Assembly: GCA_964609825.1 (NCBI GenBank)
Contig: CAZSSH010000004.1
Location: 1 to 64,000 of the forward strand
Source: CAZSSH01 sp964609825
GTDB taxonomy: Bacteria; Verrucomicrobiota; Lentisphaeria; Victivallales; Victivallaceae
Direction of reading: 5' to 3'
Length of the DNA: 64,000 bases
Position 1 is the stretch's first letter, and every line of letters begins with the position of its first letter. Shown here piece by piece: positions 42,241-51,487 of this stretch. A program made the translations under genes and the position numbers. A model generated the notes under the pieces. That model was given only the letters and a program-made list of their open reading frames with translations. It made no database searches and was not told the DNA's origin.

Positions 42241-43332
42241 ATGTTGTATTTTTTGTCGCAGTGGAGTGATTTTTTCGGACCTTTGCGTTTGTTTGAGTAC
42301 GTGACGTTCCGAACCGGCGGCGCGGCGCTGTTTTCCTTTTTGCTGGTGGTTATTTTTGGGGGGCCTTTTGCCGCCAAGCTCAAGTCACTCAACATGCAGG
42401 CGGCTGATCGCTACACCGGGCTGATGGACGAGGAGTTCATCAACAAAGAGAAGAACCGCACTCCCTGCATGGGCGGGGTATTGATCATCGGCGCGGTGCT
42501 CTTGTCTTCCTTGTTGTTCAACATGATTACCAACCCGATTTCGTTTACGCTGATTTTGAGCACATTGTGTTTTTCGCTGATCGGGTTTTACGACGATTAT
42601 CAAAAAGTGTTTAAAAAATGCCGAGACGGGATTCCCGGCAAATTAAAATTGGTGTTGCAATTTGCGGTGGCGGCGGGGGCGGTCTGGTATTTGAGCTATC
42701 TCCCTGAAATGCGCGAATATATGCAGCAACTGATGATCCCGTTTAACAAAACTCCGGTCTATCACGGCTGGTGGGCATACCCCTTGTCGGTGCTGGTCAT
42801 CGTCGGCGCCTCCAATGCCGTCAATCTGACCGACGGCAAAGACGGGCTTGCCTCCGGCTGCACGATTTTTTGTACGCTTACTTACGCCGTATTCGCCTAC
42901 CTGATGGGCCACAAGGTGTTTGCCGGCTACCTCAATATTCCTTACATCTCCGGCGCCGGCGAGGCGATGGTCTTTGCCGCCGCGATCGCGGGGGCGTGCA
43001 TCGGCTTTTTGTGGCACAACTGCCACCCGGCCTCGATGTTTATGGGGGATACCGGGAGCTTGGCGCTGGGCGGCGCCATCGGTCTTTTGGCGGTATTGGT
43101 GCGTCAGGAAATTTTGCTAATTTTGGTCGGCGGCGTCTTTGTGATGGAGGCTCTTTCGGTGATCCTGCAGGTGATTTCGTTTAAAACCACCGGCAAACGG
43201 ATCTTTTTGTGTTCGCCGATCCATCACCATTTTGAGCGCAAAGGGTGGACGGAGACGCAGATCGTGGTGCGGTTTTGGATATTGTCGGGCGTGTTTGCCT
43301 TGATCGCGCTCTCCAGTTTGAAGTTGCGTTAA
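42241..43332 (+). CDS. mraY: Phospho-N-acetylmuramoyl-pentapeptide transferase
   Basis: A 363-aa protein with about 10 membrane helices. It transfers phospho-MurNAc-pentapeptide from UDP to undecaprenyl phosphate, making lipid I. KNRTPCMGGVLII, IGFYDDYQKVFKK, SNAVNLTDGKDGLASG, FLWHNCHPASMFMGDTGSLALG and CSPIHHHFERKGW are diagnostic MraY motifs with the catalytic Asp triad. It is separated from any mur cluster here and leads a run of GT genes, 1 bp before the next start. Confidence 0.95.
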   Translation: MLYFLSQWSDFFGPLRLFEYVTFRTGGAALFSFLLVVIFGGPFAAKLKSLNMQAADRYTGLMDEEFINKEKNRTPCMGGVLIIGAVLLSSLLFNMITNPISFTLILSTLCFSLIGFYDDYQKVFKKCRDGIPGKLKLVLQFAVAAGAVWYLSYLPEMREYMQQLMIPFNKTPVYHGWWAYPLSVLVIVGASNAVNLTDGKDGLASGCTIFCTLTYAVFAYLMGHKVFAGYLNIPYISGAGEAMVFAAAIAGACIGFLWHNCHPASMFMGDTGSLALGGAIGLLAVLVRQEILLILVGGVFVMEALSVILQVISFKTTGKRIFLCSPIHHHFERKGWTETQIVVRFWILSGVFALIALSSLKLR

Positions 43333-43333
43333 G

Positions 43334-44035
43334 ATGACTGCCGCAATCATTGTTCCTTGTTACAACGAGTCGGCGTCGATCATCGGCGTGATCGGTCATT
43401 TGACCGAGTGTTGCCCCGGCGCGACCGTGATCGTGGTCAATGATTGCTCAACGGACGACAGCGCCGCCAAGGTCGCCGCCGACGGCCGCGCGGTGCTGCT
43501 CAATATGCCGATTAATTCGGGGATCGGGGCAACGGTGCAAACCGGGCTCATGTATGCGGCGCGGCACGGTTTTGACTATGCGGTCAAGTGCGACGGAGAC
43601 GGCCAGCATCCGGCGGATAAAATCAAAAATTTGCTGGTTGTGCTTGATTCCGGGGAGGCTGATATGGTGATCGGCAGCCGTTTTTTGACTGCGGAGGGGT
43701 CCAAGTCGACTTTCTGCCGGCGGTTCGGCATCGGTTTTTTTGCGATATTAAATTCGCTCATAACCCGTTGCCGGATTACCGACAACACCTCGGGTTTTCG
43801 CGCGTACAACCGGCGCGCGCTGGAGTTTTTGGCGGCGCATTATCCGTCGTTTGATTACCCGGAGCCGGAGGAGGTGATTTTGATGTGGAAAAATCATTTC
43901 AAAATTTGTGAAATCCCGACGCCGATGCGCGAGCGGCAGGGCGGGGTGTCGTCGATCAATTTGCACCACTCGGTTTATTACATGATTAAAGTGAGTTTTT
44001 CCATCATCATTGCAGCAGTGAGGCCAAAGGTATGA
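43334..44035 (+). CDS. GT2-family glycosyltransferase
   Basis: A 233-aa soluble enzyme. AIIVPCYNESASIIGVIGHL, VVNDCSTDDSA, CDGDGQHPADKI (DxD) and DNTSGFRAYNRRAL follow the polyprenyl-phosphate glycosyltransferase pattern. It overlaps the DUF2304 gene by 4 bp, a pairing commonly seen for these GT2 proteins. Confidence 0.85.
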   Translation: MTAAIIVPCYNESASIIGVIGHLTECCPGATVIVVNDCSTDDSAAKVAADGRAVLLNMPINSGIGATVQTGLMYAARHGFDYAVKCDGDGQHPADKIKNLLVVLDSGEADMVIGSRFLTAEGSKSTFCRRFGIGFFAILNSLITRCRITDNTSGFRAYNRRALEFLAAHYPSFDYPEPEEVILMWKNHFKICEIPTPMRERQGGVSSINLHHSVYYMIKVSFSIIIAAVRPKV

Positions 44036-44376
44036 GAATTCAACTGATTTCGCTTGCCCTGAGTTTGTTGTTTCTGATTTTTTTGCTGACGCAGATTTAC
44101 CGGCGTCGGCTCAAAGAGGCGTATGCTTTGCTGTGGCTGTTAACCGGGGTCGGGATTGTGGTGTTGGCTGCGTTCCCGCAGCTGTTGTTTTTGATCTCCA
44201 ATCTCGTCGGTATTTATTATCCGCCGGCGACTATTTTTTTGTTTGCGATCATGCTGTTGTTTTTGATCGTATTGCAGTATTCGATGGTGATTTCCAAACA
44301 AAATGAGGATATTCGCGCCTTGAGCCAAAAACTGGCGCTGCTGGAGGAAGAAGTGAGAAGCAAACATGACCGGTAA
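44032..44376 (+). CDS. DUF2304-type small membrane protein
   Basis: A 114-aa protein with three membrane helices (about 3-22, 32-50, 62-84) and a C-terminal coiled coil (NEDIRALSQKLALLEEEV). RRRLKEAYALLWLLTGVGIV matches the DUF2304 core. It is sandwiched between, and overlaps, a GT2 gene and a GT-C gene, so it is probably a partner of polyprenyl-phosphate sugar synthesis. Confidence 0.75.
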   Translation: MRIQLISLALSLLFLIFLLTQIYRRRLKEAYALLWLLTGVGIVVLAAFPQLLFLISNLVGIYYPPATIFLFAIMLLFLIVLQYSMVISKQNEDIRALSQKLALLEEEVRSKHDR

Positions 44377-45793
44377 CTCTTTAAAAACATCGTCGCAGCG
44401 CGAAGCGGCCGTCAAAATCATCACCCGTCATTTTGGCTGGGTGCTCTATTTGCTGTATTTTGCAAGCGAGCTGTTGATTTTGTACAATGGGCGGGCCTAC
44501 GGCCTTTTTCCGCTGCCCGGTGCCGGGACGGATCAGCTGACGACGCTGGAGGGTGCGTTGGCCCTGAGCGACGGTGTGTGGCCCGGGGTGCATTACGGTT
44601 ACTCGCTGAGTTACACGGTATTGCTGGCGGGGCTCGGTTTGCTGGCCAACGGTGATGTGCTCGTAATGCGGATCTTGCAAGCGGCGGTCTGCGCGCTGGC
44701 GCCGGTGGCGGTGTACCAGTTGGCGCGGCGGTTGCGACTTGGACGCAGTGTGGCGATGTTGGCCGGAGTGCTGTTGTGCTTTTATGCTCCGGCGCTGTTG
44801 ATCTCGCTCGATTTTTTGCGCGAAGTGCCGCTTCTGATTGTCTTTACTTATTATCTTTACGCCTTGGTGAGGGCATATCAGAAGCGCTCCGGCAAGTGGT
44901 ACGGGATTGCCGGGATGCTTGCGGCGTTGACCTTTTTGGGGCGTGAAAATATGCTCCCGTTGCTCTTGATGCCGCTGGCGGTCGTGGTGTTTCCCAAATA
45001 CCGGACGCTGATTTGGGACTGGCGGCGCTGGCGCTGGGGGGCGTTGGGCTGTGTGGCGGTGCTGGGGCTCTTTTTTGCCGTCAATTATGCCCAAAACGGC
45101 ATATTGCTCGCCGACCGCAAACTTGTCACCGCCGAGCGCGGCGGTTTTGCCGGATCCATCGGGGTCATGGCTGCGGAGGGCTTTGGCGATCACTTTGGCC
45201 CCAAGCTTTATTCGGCCTTTGCCTCCTATGAAATTCCCAACAGTCTCTCGGTATATGCGCACCGCGATCTCATTGATTACATGAAAATTTTGGTCATCAA
45301 CTTTCATTGGCTGATTGCATTTGCGGTGGTGGCGCTGCTGTTTCACTGGCATAAGCCGATGGTGCTCCTTTTCAGCATCGGGATTGCTGGGTACTTGTTC
45401 AGTTTGATCTTTTTCTTTGTCCTTTACCGTTACCGGTTGCCGATCGTCGGATTGTTGGCGACCAATGCGGCGTTGGGCCTCTTAACTTTGTGGCAACTTT
45501 ACCGTCGCCGCAAATTTGTCAAGCTTGTTGCCGGAATGCTGGCGGCGCTGGCAGTGATTTGCTTTTTGCAGCAAAATCCGTGGCAGTTGCGGACTCAAAA
45601 CGAGTGTGAAGCCGTCGTTCGGATTATGGTCGATAATGACCGTTTTGTCAAGGCGCATGATTACTTAAATCAAATGAGCGATCACGGCAAACGCTCGGTC
45701 CCCGGAGAACTTTTTTTGCTGCGGACGCTGGTGCGCAAAAATGAGCCGGGTTTGGCCGAGGTATATTACAACGAGTGGCGGGCGAAACCATGA
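44366..45793 (+). CDS. Membrane glycosyltransferase, GT-C (GT39-like)
   Basis: A 475-aa protein with about 11 membrane helices. The first loop has PGAGTDQLTTLEGALAL with an acidic residue at the expected catalytic position, and LDFLREVPLLIVF and FLGRENMLPLLLMPLA follow. The tail (about 400-475) is soluble and somewhat TPR-like. It overlaps DUF2304 by 11 bp and the next GT2 by 4 bp. Likely it transfers the sugar loaded by the neighbouring GT2. Confidence 0.65.
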   Translation: MTGNSLKTSSQREAAVKIITRHFGWVLYLLYFASELLILYNGRAYGLFPLPGAGTDQLTTLEGALALSDGVWPGVHYGYSLSYTVLLAGLGLLANGDVLVMRILQAAVCALAPVAVYQLARRLRLGRSVAMLAGVLLCFYAPALLISLDFLREVPLLIVFTYYLYALVRAYQKRSGKWYGIAGMLAALTFLGRENMLPLLLMPLAVVVFPKYRTLIWDWRRWRWGALGCVAVLGLFFAVNYAQNGILLADRKLVTAERGGFAGSIGVMAAEGFGDHFGPKLYSAFASYEIPNSLSVYAHRDLIDYMKILVINFHWLIAFAVVALLFHWHKPMVLLFSIGIAGYLFSLIFFFVLYRYRLPIVGLLATNAALGLLTLWQLYRRRKFVKLVAGMLAALAVICFLQQNPWQLRTQNECEAVVRIMVDNDRFVKAHDYLNQMSDHGKRSVPGELFLLRTLVRKNEPGLAEVYYNEWRAKP

Positions 45794-46575
45794 CCAAGCA
45801 CGTCTTTGCGGTGTGCGCCTACGGCGATCACCCGCATTTGCCGGATTGCCTCAAGTCGCTGGCAGCGCAAAGTTTGCCAAGTAAGATCATCCTTGTAACC
45901 TCGACGCCGTCACCGTATTTGGAGGCGCTGGCGCGGGAGTTTGAACTTGACTATCAAGTCAACCCCCAAAAAGGCGGCGGCATCGCCGTCGACTGGAATT
46001 TCGCCTTGGACGCTTGCGGCGGCGATTATTGCACCATTGCCCATCAGGATGACTGTTATCTTTCCGGATTTGCCGCGGCGGCGGTTCGGGCGCTTGACAG
46101 TGCGCCGGATACTTTGATCTCCTTTTGCGACTACGCCGATGAAATCGCCGGCAAAGCGGCGCCCCACCGGTTTTATTTGTGGGTCAAACGCGTGCTTTTG
46201 TGGCCGTTTTATCTTTGGCCGCGGTGGCGCAACCAGGTGGTGAAACGCGGAATTTTGCGCTTGGGCTCGCCGATTTGCTGCCCGGCGGTGACTTATCACC
46301 TCAAAAATTTGGGCGGCCTCCGGTTTGACCCCGGTTATACCGTTAATCTCGACTGGGATATGTGGCTCAAGCTTGCCGCCCGGCCGGGCGCTTTTGTCTA
46401 CATCCGCCAACGATTGCTGCTGCACCGGATCGACGGTGTGATGGAGACTGCCAATGCCATCGCGGACCGGCGGCGGCCCCGTGAGGATCTGCGGATGTTT
46501 GAGCGGCTGTGGCCGTCCCGGCTTGCCCGTTTGATCGCCAAAGTTTACGCTTTAAGTTACCGCAGCAACCGCTGA
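45790..46575 (+). CDS. GT2-family glycosyltransferase (HQDD variant)
   Basis: 261 aa from ATG 45790 (ATGA overlap with the previous stop). VFAVCAYGDHPHLPDCLKSL, NPQKGGGIAVDWNFAL and CTIAHQDDCYLSGF show a GT2 fold in which HQDD takes the place of the canonical DxD, common in rhamnosyl- and galactosyltransferases. VNLDWDMWLKLAAR carries a later acidic pair. It is the last gene of the mraY-GT run. Confidence 0.75.
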   Translation: MTKHVFAVCAYGDHPHLPDCLKSLAAQSLPSKIILVTSTPSPYLEALAREFELDYQVNPQKGGGIAVDWNFALDACGGDYCTIAHQDDCYLSGFAAAAVRALDSAPDTLISFCDYADEIAGKAAPHRFYLWVKRVLLWPFYLWPRWRNQVVKRGILRLGSPICCPAVTYHLKNLGGLRFDPGYTVNLDWDMWLKLAARPGAFVYIRQRLLLHRIDGVMETANAIADRRRPREDLRMFERLWPSRLARLIAKVYALSYRSNR

Positions 46576-46618
46576 ACCTTTTGTCTTCCGGCAGCATGGG
46601 TTGCACGCACGCGCGCTT

Positions 46619-46627
46619 TATTATAAA
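46619..46627 (+). promoter_or_regulatory. Candidate -10 for the ABC importer operon
   Basis: TATTATAAA at 46619-46627. TTGCAC at 46601-46606 is too close (12-15 bp) for a good -35. Leader of roughly 80 nt to ATG 46715. Confidence 0.3.
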
Positions 46628-46714
46628 AAAACGCAATAAAGTAGGCCCCTTTCATTGAAAAATCGGTGTTTCGGGTGTATCTTCATTACCGGAATCTTGG
46701 CGTTGGAGTTTTGG

Positions 46715-48220
46715 ATGAAAAAAATATTTATCGGCATTTCGGCAATCTTAATTGCGGCGACGGTTTACACGACGCTGACGTCCTCCCGGAGCGGGGACGG
46801 CGGCGTGACGATTTCGTGGCGCAGCGATGCCAACCCCCAGCGTTACGACCAAATTGTTTTGTTTCACCGCTACCTCAAGGATCACGGCATGGTGACCCGC
46901 GACAAGGAGCCTGCCATCCGGCTCAATCTTGATAACGCCGACAATCAAAGCACGCTCATTCAGGCCGTGTCCGGCACTGCGGGCGACGTGATTGACGTCT
47001 ATGATGTCCCCGGCTATCAGCTGATGGGGGTCGGGATCGACATCACCGACGATGCCAATCAGGGAGGCTACGGGGTCAAAAACACCTATCCCGCGATGGC
47101 CGGTCTGATTACTCTGGACGGTCGCCAGTACGCCTACCCGTGCAACGGCGGTTTGGTCTCGTGGTGGATCAATCTCAATATTTTGAAGCAATTCGGGATC
47201 AAGGCCCCCGCCGAGGATTGGTCGGTGGCCGAGTTTGAAAAATTTGCCCGCGAGTACATTGTGAGAGCCAATAAAAATTGCGACAGTCAAGAGTATTACG
47301 TCTCCAGCTCGATGGACGGCTATGCGGGAGTGCTGTGGCTGGAAATTTTGATGCGCAGCAAGGGGATCGATCTCTATAACGAAACGTTGACCGCTTGCAT
47401 CGCCGACACGCCGGTGCTGGCCGAGTCGTTAAAGTTGCTCAAAAAGTGGACGTATGAGGAGCATTTTTTTCCGACCGCCGCCGAAAAGAGCTCGATGAAT
47501 ACCGATGCCGGATACGGCGGTGCCGATCTCTCCAATTTTTTGACCGGCAAATATGCGATGGTGTGCACCGGGCGCTACGGCTTGATCCGGATGCGTGAAT
47601 TCAAACAAAAGCTCAATCTCGGGATAGCCATGTTTCCGATGTACGATTACAAGAACGCGATTTTGACCAGCCGCTCCGCCATGCTTTTTCGCGGCAGCCG
47701 TCACCCGGAGGCGGTCAAGACCTTTTTGCAGTTTTTAGCCGGGCGCGAGTACAACGAGTACATCGTCGAGTACTCTGATGGTTTGGCCCCCAATCCCGCC
47801 ATCGTTCGCGACAAAATCGCCGCGATCAAGGCTGCGCGGCCCAACGAGGGCGTTACCCATGAGCGTGAATACGCGTGGGCCGAGTCGATCGCGATTCCGG
47901 CGCCGTGGACCAAGTTTGTCAAGTCCGGTGACACCGATTGGCTGCAATATTACATCAACAAATATTTCAACAACCGCGTCGGCGCCGAAGAAGCGTCGGC
48001 GGACATCCAAATGCGCTATAACCGTGCCATCGCCGAAACCGTGGCGGCCAACCCGGCGCTGGCGGCGCAATTCAACGCCGCCGTCGAGCTGCAAAAAAAG
48101 ATCGATGAATATAAACAGCAGGGGCGCAAGCTTCCGGCGGCATGGATTAAAAATCCGTTTTATCAAAAATATTACCGTGACACCGGTCGGCTCGAGTCGT
48201 CAATAGCGGAGGTTAATTAG
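46715..48220 (+). CDS. ABC sugar transporter, extracellular solute-binding protein
   Basis: 501 aa starting at MKKIFIGISAILIAATVYTT (ATG 46715) with GGAG 7 bp upstream. The hydrophobic N-terminus is a signal peptide or membrane anchor; I see no lipobox. SGTAGDVIDVYDVPGYQLMG, AYPCNGGLVSWWINLNILKQFG and GKYAMVCTGRYGLIRMREF fit type 1 solute-binding proteins for oligosaccharides. The C-terminal 100 residues extend beyond the usual fold. It is followed after 2 bp by the first permease gene. Confidence 0.82.
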   Translation: MKKIFIGISAILIAATVYTTLTSSRSGDGGVTISWRSDANPQRYDQIVLFHRYLKDHGMVTRDKEPAIRLNLDNADNQSTLIQAVSGTAGDVIDVYDVPGYQLMGVGIDITDDANQGGYGVKNTYPAMAGLITLDGRQYAYPCNGGLVSWWINLNILKQFGIKAPAEDWSVAEFEKFAREYIVRANKNCDSQEYYVSSSMDGYAGVLWLEILMRSKGIDLYNETLTACIADTPVLAESLKLLKKWTYEEHFFPTAAEKSSMNTDAGYGGADLSNFLTGKYAMVCTGRYGLIRMREFKQKLNLGIAMFPMYDYKNAILTSRSAMLFRGSRHPEAVKTFLQFLAGREYNEYIVEYSDGLAPNPAIVRDKIAAIKAARPNEGVTHEREYAWAESIAIPAPWTKFVKSGDTDWLQYYINKYFNNRVGAEEASADIQMRYNRAIAETVAANPALAAQFNAAVELQKKIDEYKQQGRKLPAAWIKNPFYQKYYRDTGRLESSIAEVN

Positions 48221-48222
48221 CC

Positions 48223-49707
48223 ATGAATCGCAAGGAAATCAAGGAAATCGCGGTCGGGGTGGGGTTTTTGCTTCCCAATATCATCGGCTTTTTGTCGTTT
48301 ACGGTGATCCCTCTTTTGATGAGCATCTACATGGCCTTTACCGACTGGAATTTGGAGATGCACAACTTTTTCCGGTTTGAAAAGATCTCTTTTGTCGGCT
48401 TTGACAACTTTGTCAAACTCTTTCGCGAGCCGGATTTCATGCAGTATCTGGGCAACACCTTCTTTTTGATGATGGGCATCCCGTTCGGCGTCGGCGGGAG
48501 TCTGGCGGCGGCGCTGCTCCTTAACAAAGATTTCAAAGGCGGGCGTGGCAACCGTGTCTGGATTACCGTTTTTTTAACCGCGGTGTTGACCGTCAGCTCG
48601 GCATTGTTGGTACTCTGCGGGATGGCGCAAAGTGCGATGGTTATTTTGTTGGTTTCACTCGCCGGGGCGATTTTCGTCTTTGGCTCGCTGGGCGGGCAGG
48701 GAGTATACCGGACGCTCTTTTATTTTCCCTACTTCACCGCCGGGGTCGCGACTTTTATTTTGTGGAAAAAACTTTATAACCCTCTCACCGGGCCAATTAA
48801 CAACTTTTTGCGTCCGATTTTGGACGCGTTGACGCCGGTGGCGGTGCTGGTGCAGCCGGTATGCCCGCTGATCGGCTGGCTGCTGCTGGCGGGGGCGGGG
48901 GCAATTTTTGTCGTGATGCTGCGGCGTAAATACATACTTTGGCGCGATGGTGAGGCTGGCAATGCGAGTTTATTTTTGGGCATGGTTTTTACGTCGCTGC
49001 CCTTGCTGCTGTCGTTTTTGTGGATCGCGCCCGCTTGGGGCAACGTGCTCGCCGCGATGTTGCTGGCGGTCGGCTGGGGTTGGATTTTATACCGCTTTTT
49101 TACGGTCAAACGCAAATACCGCTGTGTGACCGACAAGGGGATCGGCGACTCAGCGATCATTGACGGGGCGTTGATGATTGTCGCTTTGATTTTGATCGGG
49201 CTTTGCAACGTTTTTTGGGATTTGCCCGCTTATCTCGGCGAGGGCAATGTCTTGGAGCCGCCGTTGTGGCTCTCCGATTATTACTGGGCCAAGCCGTCGA
49301 TTATGATCATGGGCTTTTGGGGTGCCATCGGCTCCAATAACATGCTTTTGTACCTTGCCGGACTCTCTGGGGTGCCGCAGGAGCTTTATGAAGCCGCCGA
49401 CATTGACGGCGCAAGCTCATGGCAGCGCTTTTGGCACATCACCTGGCCGCAGCTGGCCAACGTCACCTTTTTTATTATGGTGATGGCGGTCATCGGCGGC
49501 TTGCAGGGTGGCTTTGAGATGGCGCGGACGATGACGCAGGGGGGGCCGGCCGGATCGACGACGACGCTCGCCTACTATATTTACACGCAGGGGTTTGCCA
49601 CCGGGCGGCTCGGCTACGCTTCGGCGGTGTCGTGGCTGTTGTTTTTGCTGGTGTTTACCGTGACGATCTTTAATTGGAAATTTGGCAACCGCTATACCAA
49701 CGAGTGA
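48223..49707 (+). CDS. ABC sugar transporter permease (MalF/UgpA type) with extra membrane insert
   Basis: A 494-aa protein. FLLPNIIGFLSFTVIPLLMSIYMAF and a late EAADIDGASSWQRFWHITWP (the EAA loop that docks the ATPase) are standard. The usual relatives have about 300 aa. Here roughly 190 extra residues with additional hydrophobic segments lie between the first helices and the EAA half (about 105-150 and 215-330), including LLAGAGAIFVVMLRRKYILW and VAALILIGLCN-like stretches. This differs from the hydrophilic P2 loop of E. coli MalF. GGAGG lies 10 bp upstream. Confidence 0.82.
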   Translation: MNRKEIKEIAVGVGFLLPNIIGFLSFTVIPLLMSIYMAFTDWNLEMHNFFRFEKISFVGFDNFVKLFREPDFMQYLGNTFFLMMGIPFGVGGSLAAALLLNKDFKGGRGNRVWITVFLTAVLTVSSALLVLCGMAQSAMVILLVSLAGAIFVFGSLGGQGVYRTLFYFPYFTAGVATFILWKKLYNPLTGPINNFLRPILDALTPVAVLVQPVCPLIGWLLLAGAGAIFVVMLRRKYILWRDGEAGNASLFLGMVFTSLPLLLSFLWIAPAWGNVLAAMLLAVGWGWILYRFFTVKRKYRCVTDKGIGDSAIIDGALMIVALILIGLCNVFWDLPAYLGEGNVLEPPLWLSDYYWAKPSIMIMGFWGAIGSNNMLLYLAGLSGVPQELYEAADIDGASSWQRFWHITWPQLANVTFFIMVMAVIGGLQGGFEMARTMTQGGPAGSTTTLAYYIYTQGFATGRLGYASAVSWLLFLLVFTVTIFNWKFGNRYTNE

Positions 49708-49718
49708 GGAAATTTTTG

Positions 49719-50561
49719 ATGAAAGATAAAGCCGTATTTGTCAGCCGCGCCGTCAAGCTCCTGACTCTTAACCTTGCTTTGACCGGGATGGCTCTCTTGC
49801 TGGTGCTGCCGTTTACCTGGATGATTTTGGCGAGCTTGAAACTGCTGGAAGAGGTGGGCCTCGACAGCTGGCTGCCGCAAGTCTGTCAGTGGCGCAACTA
49901 TGCCGATGTGTTTAATGTCCGCGGCATCATGTTTGGCCGCTGGTACTGGAATACGGTGTTTGTCTCCTGCTGGATCACTTTTTTGCAGGTCTTGACGAGC
50001 AGCATGGCGGCTTTCAGTTTCTCCCGGCTCAAATGGAAGGGGCGCGATCAGGTGTTCTTTTTATACCTCGCCACGATGATGCTTCCGGGGTTGGTGATGA
50101 TGATCCCCAACTATCAAAATATGATCCGCCTCCACTTGATCGACAGTTACACCGGGCTGATTTTGCCGGCGGCCTTCAGCGCCTTCGGCACCTTTTTGAT
50201 GCGCCAGTTTATGATGAATATTCCGAAGTCGCTGGATGAGGCCGCCGAAATCGACGGTGCGAGCAAGTGGCAGCTCTACTGGGACGTGGTGTTGCCGCTC
50301 TCCCGCCCGGCCTTGGTGACATTGACGATTTTCACGTTTATCGGGAGTTACAACAACCTCTTTTGGCCGTTGGTTTTGATGAAGACGCCGGACAAGTACA
50401 CCTTGCCCATCGGGATGCTGGCTTTTGACTCGTCGCAGGGGCAGCAGACCAATTTGTTGATGGCCGCGGTTGCAATGAGCGTGATTCCGATGATTTTAAT
50501 TTTTGTAATCATGCAAAAGCAGCTCGTCAAGGGCATTATGCTCGGCGGGGTGAAAGGTTGA
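49719..50561 (+). CDS. ABC sugar transporter permease (MalG/UgpE type)
   Basis: 280 aa from ATG 49719, chosen for GTGAGGA upstream. Six membrane helices. EAAEIDGASKWQLYWDVVLPLSR is interrupted nowhere and is the EAA loop. VFFLYLATMMLPGLVMMIPNY is typical of the second half. No ATP-binding subunit gene follows, so a shared ATPase of the MsmK/UgpC type encoded elsewhere is probable. Confidence 0.88.
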   Translation: MKDKAVFVSRAVKLLTLNLALTGMALLLVLPFTWMILASLKLLEEVGLDSWLPQVCQWRNYADVFNVRGIMFGRWYWNTVFVSCWITFLQVLTSSMAAFSFSRLKWKGRDQVFFLYLATMMLPGLVMMIPNYQNMIRLHLIDSYTGLILPAAFSAFGTFLMRQFMMNIPKSLDEAAEIDGASKWQLYWDVVLPLSRPALVTLTIFTFIGSYNNLFWPLVLMKTPDKYTLPIGMLAFDSSQGQQTNLLMAAVAMSVIPMILIFVIMQKQLVKGIMLGGVKG

Positions 50562-51487
50562 TGATGCGAGTTTGGTTTTTAGTCTTTAGCGTAATATCTC
50601 TGTTGGCCGGCGGTTGCGCCTCAGTGAGCTATGCCCCGGTGGCCTACCGCCAAAACGGGGTCGACCTGGGGGCGTCGCCGCGCATTAAGCTGTTGCGCAC
50701 CGCCAATGACCCGGTATTGCAAAAAGTGACGGAGACTTTGGCCGCCGATCTCCAAAAGAGCAACCGCGTGACGGTGACCCTGGACAATGCGGATTACTGG
50801 GTGTGGATCGGTTACTCCGGCAATTTCCGCACCGACGATCAGGCGGCCTTGGTTTACAATCAAAAGATTGCCAAGGTGAGCAACAATGCCGGGGCGGCCG
50901 GAGTTGATGTTTTGACCACAACTCAAAATTGGTCGAGCGCTTACGGCGGCTGTTTAAACGTGACGGTGTACTCGGTATGCAACCTTGAGCTGGTGTATTG
51001 TCTCGACTTTGCCTATATTGACTCCGATTTCGGCCCGGCGGCGGCCCGTGACCAAAATGCTTACCTTGACCGTGCTGCCGGCGAGCTGGCCGGGCGCTTG
51101 GACGCCTTGTTTTTGACCACCATGCAAAAGAGCGACACAGCGATCGTGGCCGACGCCGACAATGAGCTCAAAAACAATCTCAAAAACAACCGTCCCGATC
51201 TCGCGCTGGCGCGCGGCAAAGCGATTTTGCCCCAGCGCTTTGATGCCTTTGCAAGTGCCGCTCAAAGCGGCAAAATCAAGCCCGAAAATATGGAAACCAC
51301 CCTCGGCAACTATTATTTGCTGCTGGTTGCCGAGGAGGCGCAAACCGCCGATCCGGCCGAGTGGCGGCAGCTTTATTTGCAGCAGCAGCAGATTTTGCAG
51401 CTTTGCTCGAGCGATGCCCTGGCGACGGCCTCGGCCAATGCGCTGGGGCGGCTGGAGGGCAAACTTTATATCGGAGGGAAATTATGA
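50561..51487 (+). CDS. Lipoprotein of unknown function
   Basis: About 308 aa; the start is ATG 50561 (TGATG overlap with the permease stop) or ATG 50564. The signal peptide ends in LAGGC, a lipobox. The mature part begins ASVSYAPVAYRQNGVDLG and has alternating beta strands followed by a helical C-terminus (about 190-308). I do not recognise the family. It is coupled to the permease gene and, by ATGA, to the next lipoprotein gene. Confidence 0.6.
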   Translation: MMRVWFLVFSVISLLAGGCASVSYAPVAYRQNGVDLGASPRIKLLRTANDPVLQKVTETLAADLQKSNRVTVTLDNADYWVWIGYSGNFRTDDQAALVYNQKIAKVSNNAGAAGVDVLTTTQNWSSAYGGCLNVTVYSVCNLELVYCLDFAYIDSDFGPAAARDQNAYLDRAAGELAGRLDALFLTTMQKSDTAIVADADNELKNNLKNNRPDLALARGKAILPQRFDAFASAAQSGKIKPENMETTLGNYYLLLVAEEAQTADPAEWRQLYLQQQQILQLCSSDALATASANALGRLEGKLYIGGKL

